A DNA stretch of 64,000 nucleotides from Membranipora membranacea (taxonomy: Eukaryota > Bryozoa > Gymnolaemata > Cheilostomatida > Membraniporidae): the NCBI GenBank assembly GCA_914767715.1, contig OU612068.1:7562001-7626000 (forward strand). The letters run 5' to 3'. Of the stretch, positions 1-11,129 are shown piece after piece. The translations under genes and the position numbers were made by a program. The notes under the pieces are model-generated. The model saw only the letters and a program-made list of their open reading frames with translations. It searched no databases and was not told where the DNA came from. Each line of letters starts with the position of its first letter. Within the stretch, counting starts at the first letter, position 1.

Positions 1-11
1 ATTCAACTCAC

Positions 12-183
12 CAACTGTTATTGGAATGGTGGATGGAGAGGTCAACTGCATGCTGGTAGTTGGGGTGGTGGTGGCAGCAGTGGTCGCTGTTGTGGTTGAG
101 ACAGTTTTTACTGCTGTAGATATTAGTGTTTTGAGGACGGAGCAGATGTTTTCCTGTGGGAAGCACAGACAGTTCTCTGGGCA
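12..183 (-). CDS. Exon of a Thr-rich, probably extracellular protein (partial)
   Basis: On the minus strand a TTTTCAG acceptor (184-186 region) precedes an open 172-nt segment that ends at a GTGAGT donor (plus positions 6-11). Reading from the acceptor it begins CPENCLCFPQENICSV, with four closely spaced Cys residues, and then becomes Thr/Ser/Ala/Pro-rich (TVSTTTATTAATTTPTTS) like an O-glycosylated stalk. It holds 57 whole codons and ends in phase 1. That composition suggests a secreted or surface protein with a small Cys-rich piece and a mucin-like linker. The rest of the gene lies left of the window and possibly to the right on the same strand, but I found no convincing partner exon. Family not recognised; a chance open stretch remains possible. 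Confidence 0.4.
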
Positions 184-1863
184 CTGAAAACAAACAATAA
201 TTATATAAGTATCATAGCCATTTTCTCTAGTAAGCATTTAGATATCCAACACAACTACAGGGTAAAAATGAAAATTTCACCCAACACACATATCATTCTA
301 TGTTAACCACCCATTACATTACAGGTAACCCTTTGGACTTGATATGTGAATTTGAATCTTTAAAAAAAAAAACACACACAAATACAAAACAAATCTAATC
401 AAAAGGTATGAATTATACTTACATTTATGCAGAATTTGGATGAATTGGACAACTTTGCAGTTAAAGTTCTAATTTATGTTACATATTATCTATATATTGA
501 TAAACTGACACAAGAATATTGACCTCCTGTGGCTTATGAAGAGCCATAAAAGTATTTAGGAATAAGTTAATATTATATCCAGAATAGATCTTTTTTTCTT
601 ATTCTTCACTTATTTAATCAGTATCACTATTACTATCTACTAACTGAGTACCCCTACCATAATAGTTTTTTTTCATTAATTAAATTTAACAGAATTAATC
701 TGAATACAACCACTCTCATCAAAAGAGTTGCAGAGAAAAGAATATATATCCTTGACAAATACATAATATAGATAGAAAATAATAACACCCTATCAGATGA
801 GAAAGTGTGGAATTGAGAAACTTACATCTTTATCAGTCATTCTTTTTTTCTTTTTCCTCATTTACATGTGAGCAGGAAGTGGTTAGTGTCATAATACCCC
901 AGAACTTTATTTCAACAGAATTTTCTACATGTAGATAATTACACAGATTCTCGGGTTCCTGTATTGTCTATGGTTACTGGAGAATTCATACAGATTTCAT
1001 CCATAGTAGGAGATTGTTCAAAACTGTTTAGATAACATAGGCCACCGGAGGTGTCATTTTTAAATCTGGGTGGATGTTATAGTTGGGAATTACAAGTTAT
1101 GGATACTTGGGATAGTCTAACTATGACAGCCATTATTTAACATACTGGCTCATCTTTTATTTACTATTACTTATTATACAGTAACAATTTGCTTCATTTC
1201 TTAACCAACTAGCAAATTATCCTACTTGCTTTATAGCTTACAAGCAAAGCATAGATAATACATACTACCAGCTGTGCTGTACTTTGAGTTACATTATTGT
1301 TATTTTAAATGCTAACTATTAATCTAAGGAAAAGTTGATGGATGTTTTATTACCATTAATGGACACTGAAAATCTCGCATCCCAACAACAAGCTAGACAA
1401 CCGGCTCTCAATTGGGAAAGCATACATCCTAATTACCAAATATGCTTTCCCCATAAACACTAGCTTAGTATGATCCATCATCAACGTGAACTGTCTTTCG
1501 ATACGTGTCTGCTACATCATTGGATGGTTATAATCCAGCCTGTCGCCTACGGTGTTAGCAGCACCCCTTTTCGTATAGTGTCTAACCCAAATATTGAGTA
1601 TTGACAGAATAAGAAGTCTAGCAGTTACCAGAGGCTATATACTGTTAGTCATGTGACTTACTCTTCCTGGGACCTATGAAGCAGTAATCACTCTCTTTTC
1701 TGCTGATGACACCGTACTGATCACACGGATCATAGAGGAGAGCTATAGCTATATAGATACATACAGACGTCATACACTTCTACAAATATAAACCGGTTAG
1801 TTATTAACATACAATTGTATAATTGAGCGTGTTCAATAACCCCCACTTTTGAACATAGCAAAT
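184..1863. other. Non-coding stretch, nothing recognisable
   Basis: AT-rich sequence with short homopolymer runs and many stops in all frames. I see no exon with good splice sites and no clear repeat structure. It may be intron or flank of the Thr-rich gene at the window edge. Confidence 0.5.
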
Positions 1864-2287
1864 CATATGATGTAACTGAAAAGATGTCTTTTTGGTTGAT
1901 GGTATAGTTACATCTTTGTGTCTGATAATGTCCTGTATTTATGCTGTGTGTAATGATTTAGTGTTGTGTCTCGATGGTGAGTTATATTGGGAGAATTCTT
2001 ATGAGTTGGATAGTGTGAGATGTTAATAAGGAAAGAGTGAGCAGATAGAATTGCTACTTTTATTCTCGATCCCAATATCACAACTGACGATAGTTAGGGG
2101 AACATTACATTATATATGATACTAATTAGTGATGCACAGCATTAAAAGGAAACATTATTAACATACCAGGGAAATTAATTGCTCATTATCTTTAATTAAC
2201 ACAATCTACTTATAAATCAATCATGAGGGTCCTGACATTCCTCTGGTAATGAAACCTTAATTAAAATGTCAATATCCAGATATAACA
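1864..2287. repeat. Left terminal direct repeat of the LTR-like element
   Basis: About 424 bp, matching 3060-3482 almost base for base. The left boundary is set by where the two copies stop agreeing (CATATGATG...), the right by the shared TATAACA. Confidence 0.8.
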
Positions 2288-3059
2288 TCCAACCGGACTT
2301 GAAAACATGAGCGTCCTCGCTCATCTTACTTTCAACTTACACAATTATGAATCAAATAAAATTAAATCAAATAAAATCATTCATCAAACAAACATTTCAT
2401 GCAATTTTAAACAATGAAGTTTGTTCTGTCCGTCGAATTCTTTAGTCGCTCGGAGCTTTGTTTATCTGTAATTGTAATCCACTGAGTTCCGTACCAGATT
2501 CTGTTTCTTTATCCTCACTGGGAATGCTACCATATTAAACACCCTGGTGCTTTGGGCAAACAGACTATCTGGATAGCTACCATATTCTTGCCCTGGTGCT
2601 TGGGAAGTTCAACAAAAGACACTGTATACGGACAGGCTTTGTGAATGGACATATCGGGTGCTTTTCCTAGCAATCCTGCGATAGTCATGACGTGACTGGT
2701 TTCTTTAAGATGGCCCAGTCCATATACCATCCCTCCGGATTCTGAGCAGTGAGCGGTTGCTCTCGAATTGAGGATTCTGGAAACTCAGGATAAAAGTCAC
2801 TTAGGAATATCTAGCGGTTTTAGCATTCTGCAGAGCTTGAATATAGCATGTGAATAGTGTTTGATGACAGATATTTGAGTCTTTTATTTACTTACATACA
2901 TGATGTATTTCCATGTCGATTAGGGTGTTTTATTGTCATTTATTACGATTTAAATAGGTCGATCCCACGTCTATTCCGTTGCTTCACCCGGAACTAGAGA
3001 TGATCGACCTCGATTATCTGCTTGGCTGTGGAGTAGCAGAGATCGTCGCAGTCCTCCAC

Positions 3060-3482
3060 CATATGATGTAACTGAAAAGATCTCTTTTGTTTGATGGTAT
3101 AGTTACATCTTTGTGTCTGATAATGTCCTGTATTTATGCTGTGTGTAATGATTTAGTGTTGTGTCTCGATGGTGAGTTATATTGGGAGAATTCTTATGAG
3201 TTGGATAGTGTGAGATGTTAATAAGGAAAGAGTGAGCAGATAGAATTGCTACTTTTATTCTCGATCCCAATATCACAACTGACGATAGTTAGGGGAACAT
3301 TACATTATATATGATACTAATTAGTGATGCACAGCATTAAAAGGAAACATTATTAACATACCAGGGAAATTAATTGCTCATTATCTTTAATTAACACAAT
3401 CTACTTATAAATCAATCATGAGGGTCCTGACATTCCTCTGGTAATGAAACCTTAATTAAAATGTCAATATCCAGATATAACA
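3060..3482. repeat. Right terminal direct repeat of the LTR-like element
   Basis: About 423 bp, the partner of 1864-2287. Its last base directly abuts the first base of the 2.43-kb repeat copy A, with no spacer. Confidence 0.8.
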
Positions 3483-5916
3483 GCATGAACTCCAACTTTT
3501 AATTAGTTTCTCTGCAAATCAGAGAAAAAAAAGAAAGCCCTGTGCCTGGCAGGAAATTATTCTAGCTATGCATAGCTCAGTTATGTAACTCACAAGGAAA
3601 TGAATTCATGCAAATTTATGCCATGTATCTTCAAGGCATCGTTGTAAAATAATATAGGCAGAAAAAAAAGATATCAATGTGTCAAACTCAACTCATTTAT
3701 CAACACAGGTTTAGGTTGCCTCCCCAACAGACAGGTTCAGAGTCCTGGGGCAGTATCTCTTGTAATATTACCATAATGTTGGGGGTTAATTTATAATTTA
3801 TTGCTGAGCGAAGTGAAATCCCCTGTAATAATCTCATCACAACAATGGCCCACATGTTGAGTTTGAGTCATTTGGGGCCGACTATTGTCATTCCTTATCC
3901 TTCATTGAGTAAATTTTGAATGTAAACTACTAAGCACAGGTTCTATGTCAGGTGCACCTATTAACTAATTGAAGGGACATCAACAGAAGTAATAAAAGAG
4001 CTGAGTTCATTTTGTTGTTATATTCATGGGAATGAGATCATGTTGACTACAATCATGAGAAAGTTGAGAAAACTGCTCACAGCCCAAGCAGGGCATCGCC
4101 TTTCTTTACACCTATTGTGTGTTGTTGTAAATCTGATCCCATAGTGTAGGGTGTTTACTGTTGAATGCCCTCCCGGCTATGACTGACCAGCCAGTGACCA
4201 GGCCGTCCAATCTTTAGCGGCAAGCCTCTGACAAATTTGCTTTTGAAGATTTGACATGGCTGAGAATGTGAGGCAACACCCTCAATGTTACATAGCCATT
4301 GTCCGCACTGTCTTTATTTATGGCAGTCTTGAGTTGTTGATTAATGCCATATGATACATTCTGGGTGGATGGTGGATAGCATGTAGTTGGTAGCCGTAAT
4401 AACTCAGATTGTCAGACAAAAGATGGGGTTGCCGACTGAATATTAAGGGTTTCGCTTCGTGACTGAACAACGATTTAACTTGTTATTTTGTCATGCAGAT
4501 TGCTAAAAGCTTTTTTTACAAGTAGGTGCTCTGTAGTGTTAGAATGACAGCAGTGACGCAAAATGAGATTCGATTGAACCTAATGAGGATGGGATGTATC
4601 AGAGTATGAAACCAACTTATCAAGGTCAATACTGTGTTTACAAAACAAAGCATGCCATCTGAATAGATGTGATCAGTTGGCTTTGTAGTAACCCTGTGCT
4701 CATCTGACGCCTGGCTTGCCGATGATATGGAAACCCACGCCACTGTGTTGAGTTAGGATGAACATCAAACAAATTCAACAAAGGCCAGACTGCAAAAAAT
4801 GCATCAATCGATCAACTTAAAAGACACTTTTATACCAATAATATTTGTGGATGCAGTTTTTGAATGAATTTTGTTTGTAGTGAGCTCAAAGCTAAATTGC
4901 CATGAAATTCTTGTATATTTAGCCAACAAGTCATTGTGGCTGTTGTTTATTAGCAATGATACAAGGGGACGTTGTTCGGTGCATTTTGGGCCCCTGCTCC
5001 CATACATTTTTGGAGGCAAGCCCCTTGCTTTGACTGATTTTACTAATTATAACAATAACTCTGCGAATCAATACATTATTATGTTTAATCAGTGATGTAC
5101 ATCAAAATCGGAATAGGCCCACTCTATTCTCGCAAAAATGGAGACAGTGTCTAATTCACACAGCCGAATAATTAACACAGAGTATGAAACCAATTAACTT
5201 GTTATGTCCTACCTGCCACTGTAGCTAGGCCCAGCGACAGGCCTCTGAAGATGCTAGGGTTCCCAGCAGAGAGACAGTACCTGTTGTAGCATGCTGCAAT
5301 GATTTTGGTGCAAATGCCGCATAATGCGCATGCATATTTGCAACATATAAAGGATAGCACCCTGATAATATCCAATAAACCTAATTTGTAATAGGCCTTT
5401 CTAGGGGATAAAAATGCCAAGAGATTTGTAAAAGAAAGTTGAGCACCTTGTTCCCTGTCTGTCAAATAGACTTCACAATTTGTTTTGGTTTAAGGTTGCA
5501 GTCATTAGCTGTCAAGAGTAGTCCTTTATACTTCCATAAAGCACGCAATAAAGAAGTTTTTTGGCCTATTCATTATTGCCATCATTAAGCTGGCAGATTT
5601 GCTGACATTCGTCTGTATCATTACTCATGACACACAGGTTTCCCACAAATGCCACTCTTCCTTTACTCAACCTTTATTCAGCTTGTTTAGGATTAATTTG
5701 TGATGAGTAATTACCTGACCGGAGCGTGATTAAAATTTATATTTAGTCTGATTATTTTGTTGCAAAACCTCAAATATGACATTTTTATTGCTGTGTCAAC
5801 GCTCACAGGTTAATGCTTTGCCCAGTAATTTGCTTGCTTCTTTTGTTCTGAGTCAGGAATTCATATTTTATGGTGGTGTTTACTCTGGCATAGATTTGCG
5901 GCAAACCACTTACAAT
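3483..5916. repeat. 2.43-kb interspersed repeat, copy A
   Basis: This segment runs from GCATGAACTCCAAC to AAACCACTTACAAT and recurs in the same orientation at 25513-27946. Only scattered substitutions and a few short indels separate them, for example seven extra bases (a duplicated TTTATAA-type unit) near 3794. Open frames inside are short, carry no known domain and are shared by both copies only because the DNA is shared. There are no terminal inverted repeats. Near the left end is a small hairpin (TTTCTCTG/CAGAGAAA, 3509-3529). It ends 20 bp beyond the stop codon of the minus-strand gene at 5936-7570, so it probably lies in that gene's 3' UTR or flank. It could be a non-autonomous transposon or a small segmental duplication. 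Confidence 0.9.
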
Positions 5917-5935
5917 ATGATTACATCAAGACAAG

Positions 5936-7570
5936 TTAGTATATAAATAGTTTGATACCATTATTCTCTTCTTTAGATGATGAAGATGCATGACTGATCT
6001 GACTAGGTAACGTTCCCTGCTCTCTGTACACAGCCAACGATTTCCTGATTCTCTTAGATCTGCGCCGGGGATTGATCCTGAGATTAGATGATTTAGGTGA
6101 GGCATGCGTAGGGGTGGGAGGAGATACTATGAGGCTAGCAGATTCAACAATTTCCCTGTCAGCCGTACGTCGCCTCATACTGTCAGAACATTAAAATTAC
6201 AGTTAGGTTTCATTATTATTTATCTTGGACTTTTCTTCCACAGATAGTTATCTCATCCCGTTCACCGGGTTACTCATTCTTGAAATTAACCCAGATTAAT
6301 ACCAGACTGTTTGCTGTGAAGTACTGACATAAATACTGGAGGTGTAAATGGGCCCATTGTAATGTATATGAATGATATTATCACAGAGTAAGGATATAAT
6401 ATCTTTACTCTGTGATATTATATTGATTTACATGTTTCTTTCACAGTAACTCAACATGTCTGGGTTTCTTTGAATTGTTCTGACAGAAATAAGAAGACCT
6501 GGTCGACGATGATGTTGATGGTATTATCTGTAATTTAAGCTGACCTAAACCATTCCATAAATGTTTGGGTTCTATGAACTTACCTGGAGCGACGACGTTT
6601 TTTAACAGCAGGAGGCTCTGACCCCTCATTAGACTGCAGCTGAGAGGGTTCCTCCCTGGTGAGGTATTGCATCACCAACATCTCCAACATCTTAAAGGAG
6701 TTTTCTGCAGGAGAAATATCTTTTATATGTTCCAGGCCATAGTCATTAGTATATTTTAAATATGATAAAGTGTCAAAGGTGTGACCATTTCTCAACATCA
6801 ACGACGGATATTTCCATCAATGTGCAACAAACACGAGACAGTGATTGTCTAAGGCCCGTAAGGTACGAAAAACACAACAGGATGTTTTAACGTGAGTAGT
6901 ATGTCCGTGTCAACAAGTGGGCAGCACATTGGGCTAAACGTGCACCGAGTCTGAACAGTTCTGAATGGAATAAAATGATTGGGCATTAATACGCTAGAGG
7001 ATGAAAACATACAGGAACCTAGAATCAGTAGCCTGACTCATAATTTTCCAATTCACGCATTTAGATATTGACACAGCAATGTTACTGAAATATCTCCTCC
7101 TACATATTGAGATTATATTATTAAACGCAATATTTTTCTCGAATCTTCCATTAATGAAATGACGAATTCTTTGAGGATTTTATTTCAGTCTTACCTGGAT
7201 CTGCCTTAGAGAGAACATCATTCCTGACCATTGTCATCATATCTTCACCAATAACTCCCAGCATATACTCATCAAAGGCCTTGATATTATCTACCTTTGT
7301 TTCCACTTGTACCTCCAATAATTGCACGCCCTCAGATTTTGCTGGACAAACTTGGTACTGAGAGTTTTTATTGTCACTTATTGTCAAACTACGTTCCGTT
7401 TCACAAATTTCTGTGTCACTGACTTTGTTTGATATATTCGGGACATCAGCTAGTGGTGAGCGTATTATCTCTACTTTAGCTGCATGTTTCGTATTGAAAC
7501 AACCTGAGTACCTCTTTGACCGTCTTCTGTTAGATTTGGCTAGCACACAATTCTCAGCTTCCAACTCCAT
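5936..7570 (-). CDS. Unrecognised basic, nuclear-looking protein (3 exons)
   Basis: Three minus-strand exons join in frame: 7195-7570 (from an ATG giving MELEAENCVL), 6584-6704 and 5936-6179 (stop TAA at 5936-5938), about 246 residues. Junctions are GTAAGA to TTTCTCCTGCAG (phase 1) and GTAAGT to CTGACAG (phase 2). Short basic blocks recur: NRRRSKRYSG near the N-terminus, VKKRRRS and MRRRTAD in the middle, and PRRRSKRIRKS near the C-terminus, the kind of clusters seen in nuclear localisation or chromatin-binding segments. Between them are acidic/Ser-rich linkers and one helical stretch (NSFKMLEMLVMQYLTREEP). The first exon has an acceptor (CTTTTTCAG) just before the ATG, so it may be an internal exon and the protein longer at its N-terminus. 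No family recognised and no function proposed. The 2.43-kb repeat copy A begins 20 bp past the stop. Confidence 0.5.
6374..6421. repeat. Palindrome, same family as 22908-22941
   Basis: TATCACAGAGTAAGGATA is followed within a few bases by TCTTTACTCTGTGATA, in the intron between exons 5936-6179 and 6584-6704 of the unrecognised gene. The shared core AGAGTAAGGATAT in two places suggests a small mobile foldback family. Confidence 0.6.
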
Positions 7571-7625
7571 GCTTATTCTGAAAAAGGTAAAATTCAATCC
7601 CAGAATTACATTTGACAAACTAGTT

Positions 7626-7874
7626 TCAACTAGGTAGAAAATTTTGATCAGCCTGAGACAAAATTCGTTGCAGTGCTTGGAACCAACCCCACTGCTTTTG
7701 CACTTGATGGATCAGCAAGGTCAGAAGATCTTTTTTATTTGGGTGTGGATCGAAATAGTATGTTTCTTTGAGCAAGAACGAGAAGTTTTTGAAAATCACC
7801 GCGCTCTCCTGCTGGGTCTTATAGATATCATTGCAGACTAATCCCATTTGCTTTTCTACTGGGCAACTCAACAA
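7626..7874 (-). CDS. Possible orphan exon or small gene remnant
   Basis: An 82-codon minus-strand frame ends in TGA at 7626-7628. An acceptor-like TTGCCCAG lies inside its start, giving a reading VEKQMGLVCNDIYKTQQESA onward. The segment KKDLLTLLIHQVQKQWGWF followed by QALQRILSQADQNFL is strongly helical and loosely resembles the last helices of CARD/death-fold domains, which is pattern similarity only. I could not splice it to the next exon (7195-7577): none of its GT sites has the needed phase. It may be the end of a separate gene, a decayed exon or chance. Confidence 0.25.
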   Translation of the reverse strand: MLSCPVEKQMGLVCNDIYKTQQESAVIFKNFSFLLKETYYFDPHPNKKDLLTLLIHQVQKQWGWFQALQRILSQADQNFLPS

Positions 7875-9739
7875 ACATTATAAGTATAAAAATGAATAAA
7901 ATGTCAATGAACTTTGAAAATTGTTAGCTTGTATATAGGGCTTACTGGACTTTTGTCTGGAAATACGTGTATAATTATATGTTGTTACTTCTGCCCGTAT
8001 CATAGATATGACACTCACAACCTAATGGCCGATATAATCTTTGAAACCTAGACACACACAATCATCCGTAGTCATGCAACCATACCACTGGCAAATATAT
8101 GAAATTATTTTGCTTCCTGCATTAAGTAGGGAAACTCGCTTCTCCCCTTTAAATTACCTGCTTTCTACAGAAATTGATTAGTTTTATTTATCTTATTGTA
8201 GGTTACAACATTTCATTTAGTTAGGAGGTTATTTTTTTATAGATAAAATGCTCATTCAAACAAAACATTAATTTATTCACCACTACCTAAAACTTGCACT
8301 GCACACCACAAATGTGGTCTGGTCTGTGGTCAGTTAATGGAAGTTAATGTAGGCCCTTGTTCTTTGAGTTTTGTGAAATACCTGCTAAGTCATGGACACA
8401 GATCTGCAAGCATTCCTCTCTACAATGAGAGCTATACCTGACAAGTCGCCGTATTTTGTAGGGAGGCTTCCAGTTTTAAGGGTTTTTCCCAACCCCTCCT
8501 TATCTCCCTTTTTTCAGCTTCCCTAACCCTGAATTATTTGTAAGCTTCTTTTTGCAAGGAAACATATCTTTGCTTTGCCGCTACTGCTTATATGCAGTTA
8601 TTCAATATCTTTACCTGACTTAACACAATTGTTAAAATGTCTCTCCTGGTAGTTCAGATCAAGTATAACTATCTAATTTGTAAAATCACGCAATTCATAA
8701 TATGTAGCTCAAGTTTTAGCTTAGAAATATGACAAACGAGGGCCAAATTGCACCCGTACTGCGGGACGCAGAATGCTACTCCGGATCAGGAGTTTGTCCG
8801 CAGAGACCTCCTGATATCTGGGTCTGCCAAATTGTCATGTTTGATGAGAGTTAGCCAATGTGTTGGCTCTCATTGGTGGATGTTCCATATGACCTGGGAT
8901 TGGCTCTTCTTCCCCCACCCACCAATCAGACTGGAGCCAACACATTGGCTGGCTAGATGAGAGTATGAGTAGCTCAAAAAATAGTAGTAGATCCAATTCC
9001 TTATATCTAATTTATGTTAGGAGTAAAATGAGTAAAAATCATAGACTAGTCAGTAGTAGCAAGGAGGAAAGGAGTCTTTGGTAGTACAGTAGTAGGTAGT
9101 GTTAGACAAGTCAAGAACTTCTAACTATACTTACTAAGAGTAAGACTAAGAATAGTAATATATATTAGTAAGTAATAGGATAGTAGTCTAGATAGTTAAT
9201 CATAATCATAAACCTGACTTCTCATATTTTTAGCTTATATGAGTAAGTTAGACATGTGAGTGAGATCTTCCAATAGTTACCTTTTAATGAGGATGTCTTT
9301 CTTTATCTCTCATGAAGAGGTGCTATTTGTTTTGGCTACTATTGGTTAAAAAAATAAGGAAAGTAGCTGTTGGCTAGTAGATTCTAAAAATAGGCGCTGG
9401 TGACTGTGCCACAGCAACTGTAATCTTACCATTCAATGTGGTGGGTAAACACCAATGCTATGTCCTAATTATTTTTTTCACTGGCCAGTGTCTGTTATAG
9501 GTCAAAGTTGAAAAAATAAAGGGAACACCACCAAGGATAAACAGGAAAAAATTTCTTATCCACTACAAGCAGGGTAATAGCTACAAGGTATGTGACAAGG
9601 CCAAATAAGGGGAACAATAGATACTCAGGCTTGTCAAAAATGGTCTGGAATCTGAAATATCTGAATGTTGAATGTGATGGGACAAGTGGTGGGTAGACTA
9701 GGGACACTGTTTGCCCTATCACCCCAACCTATCAAATCT
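7875..9739. other. Non-coding stretch with an inverted repeat and TAG-rich tract
   Basis: No exon supported. An imperfect inverted repeat is present at 8843-8950. Right of it, 8960-9230 is rich in TAG/AGT steps of low complexity. The stretch separates the minus-strand gene at 5936-7570 from the LINE fragment. Confidence 0.5.
8843..8950. repeat. Imperfect inverted repeat, MITE-like
   Basis: The left arm (AGCCAATGTGTTGGCTCTCA then TTGGTGG, about 8853-8879) is matched on the opposite strand by 8918-8950 (CCACCAATCAGACTGGAGCC then AACACATTGGCT) with one small indel. The loop is about 38 bp. The GATGAGAG motif flanks both sides as a direct repeat. Confidence 0.55.
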
Positions 9740-10893
9740 GATTATTAGTCTTATCTTATTAGTCTTATCTATCTCATCTATAAGCCACTTAGCCTGTCTA
9801 GACAAGCTTGCCAAGACAGGCTAGGAGCCCACGCCACTGCACTTGCTCCTAGGCCTGTCCCTGTTTTGTCATAAAATGGCACACTCCACAGCAAAACAGC
9901 ATAGATAGAATAGATATCATATTAGCAATAATAATAAATATAATATATGTAATAGTACCTCTTACCTCTTCTTCTTTAGCACGTACTAGAACATTGCGTA
10001 AGCGGTACGCCTCATTAATTTTAATCCTTAGCCAGCATGTGATTCAGGTGTGTCGCCTTGCGACTATTTTGCATAGCATTAATATAAGTGTCATCACTGT
10101 GATCCCAGCTTCGCTTTGGTCTCACGAACTATTTTTGGTAAGAAGCTGTTATAATACACTGATTTGCTAGCATATATTGTGGGGGGATCTCCCCGAGTCA
10201 CTGCCCTGGTAACTGCTACATTAGCAGGTCTATCATTTATAAGTTCATCATAAGCAGATGTGAGCGATTTGTTGTTTTCCTCATGGGACAGCAGGCGAAG
10301 TAACAGAGCATGTCTTATTTTTGTTCGCCTATCGGCTAGGGTTTCTAATTCTAGTTTTTCACGAGCCTCTGTCACACTATCCCTCCCTTTGAGGGTGGAT
10401 ATAAATCTTATGGCCTTATGTTGCACCATCTCAATGTCATTTATTAGATAACCTAGTGTCGTATTCCAGACAGAAGCTGCATACTCAACATGAGGTCTAC
10501 ATAGGCTGGTGTAGGCAAGGAGACGAGCGGATGCAGGGGCATCACGTAGTGCGCGTTTAATCATGCCCAATTGTTTTTTAGCTTTTCCAATCTTACTATG
10601 AATGTGATTGTTAAATTTCAAATCCGACTGAAGAATGACGCCTAGGTAGCGAGTCTCCCGCACAGTCTCTAGGGTTGTCCCGTCTAGCACATAGTTGGTA
10701 TCAGGGGAAGTCGGAGACTGATTGAAGGGAAGAACTGAACATTTGTCAACGTTGAAGGACATGCACCACACATTTGCCCATTGCTGAAGTGCATACACAT
10801 TGTTTTGAAATCTTAATTTGTCTTGAGCATTGTTGACCACCTGGTAGATGAGGGTGTCATCGGCAAACAGACTAATGTCACAATCAACGAGTA
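9740..10893 (-). mobile_element. 5'-truncated non-LTR retrotransposon (LINE) fragment
   Basis: The minus strand carries the C-terminal part of a LINE reverse transcriptase (10094-10893), a short 3' UTR and an AGATAAGACTAATA-type simple tandem tail (about 9740-9778), as seen at 3' ends of CR1/L2-like elements. Truncation is at about 10893; upstream sequence no longer encodes the expected RT palm. The 3' UTR holds a palindrome (9791-9822) related to motifs at 41279-41430 and 62775-62797. Assignment to a CR1/L2/RTE-type clade is inference from motif style. Confidence 0.8.
10094..10893 (-). pseudogene. Reverse transcriptase C-terminal fragment
   Basis: The open frame starts within the RT palm. 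The catalytic motif SLFADDTLIYQ is intact, followed by QQWANVWCMSFNVDKCSVLP, the YLGVILQSDLKFNNHI motif and CRPHVEYAASVWN, in the order seen in LINE reverse transcriptases. The frame then stays open to its stop at 10094. All of the finger domain, any endonuclease and ORF1 are missing, so it cannot be autonomous. A Met-initiated reading gives 248 residues, but the FADD motif lies just upstream of that Met. Confidence 0.9.
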
Positions 10894-11129
10894 AAACTAC
10901 TCCTTTTTGATAGTACCAAGCATTACCAGCTGGTGGTTGGCCCGTTCCAGTTCCACTCTTATTTTGTAATGTTTGTTGCCGGCCTGGTATAATTTATCAT
11001 TAATATATTCTGACAGCGAAGTTTGTATAGTGTCCATGTGTGACTTTTGACTTTCGTCGATCCACAATTGATGAAGCAAATATTATGGAAGAAGGGGGTT
11101 ACAACTCATGTTGTGTTTTCTGTTTCAAG

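Larger units (their letters stand above)
1864..3482. mobile_element. Short LTR-like element (TRIM-like), no coding capacity
   Basis: Two direct repeats of about 424 and 423 bp (1864-2287 and 3060-3482) flank an internal segment of about 770 bp. By eye they are identical except for two or three differences near their left end (around 1885-1897 and 3080-3091). The repeats end in TATAACA and begin near CATATGATGTAACT, so on the minus strand they read TGTTAT...GTTACA, giving the TG...CA ends usual for LTRs. The left end can form a hairpin (GATGTAACT with AGTTACATC). The internal part has no reverse transcriptase or gag-like frame. It contains a direct repeat (GCTACCATATT...CCCTGGTGCTT, about 2527 and 2577) and a small hairpin (ATGAGCG/CGCTCAT, about 2307-2324). 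The near identity of the two ends implies recent insertion. I found no target-site duplication and no convincing primer-binding site or polypurine tract, so the LTR label is an inference. Confidence 0.6.

Noticed and set aside
2527-2730. 67-codon minus-strand frame inside the LTR-like element as a gag or protease remnant
   Set aside because: It contains a DNA-level direct repeat (GCTACCATATT...CCCTGGTGC) and no retroviral-type motif such as a zinc knuckle or DTG.
5202-5465. Cys-rich hydrophobic open frame within the 2.43-kb repeat
   Set aside because: Present in both repeat copies only because the DNA is shared. Frame length and end differ between copies (5202-5465 versus 27277-27489), so it is not under coding constraint.
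3483-5916. Helitron identity for the 2.43-kb repeat
   Set aside because: A hairpin exists near one end, but the ends are not TC...CTRR, shared sequence extends beyond the hairpin, and there is no A/T target dinucleotide at both copies.
7195-7874. Joining the 7626-7874 frame to the unrecognised gene as its upstream exon
   Set aside because: No GT site of the required phase, and the gap to the 7577 acceptor would leave an intron under 60 nt.
10897-11079. 60-codon minus-strand frame just upstream of the LINE RT fragment
   Set aside because: It relies on a non-ATG start, has no family resemblance, and lies in a different frame from the RT. It could be a terminal exon of something, but there is no support.
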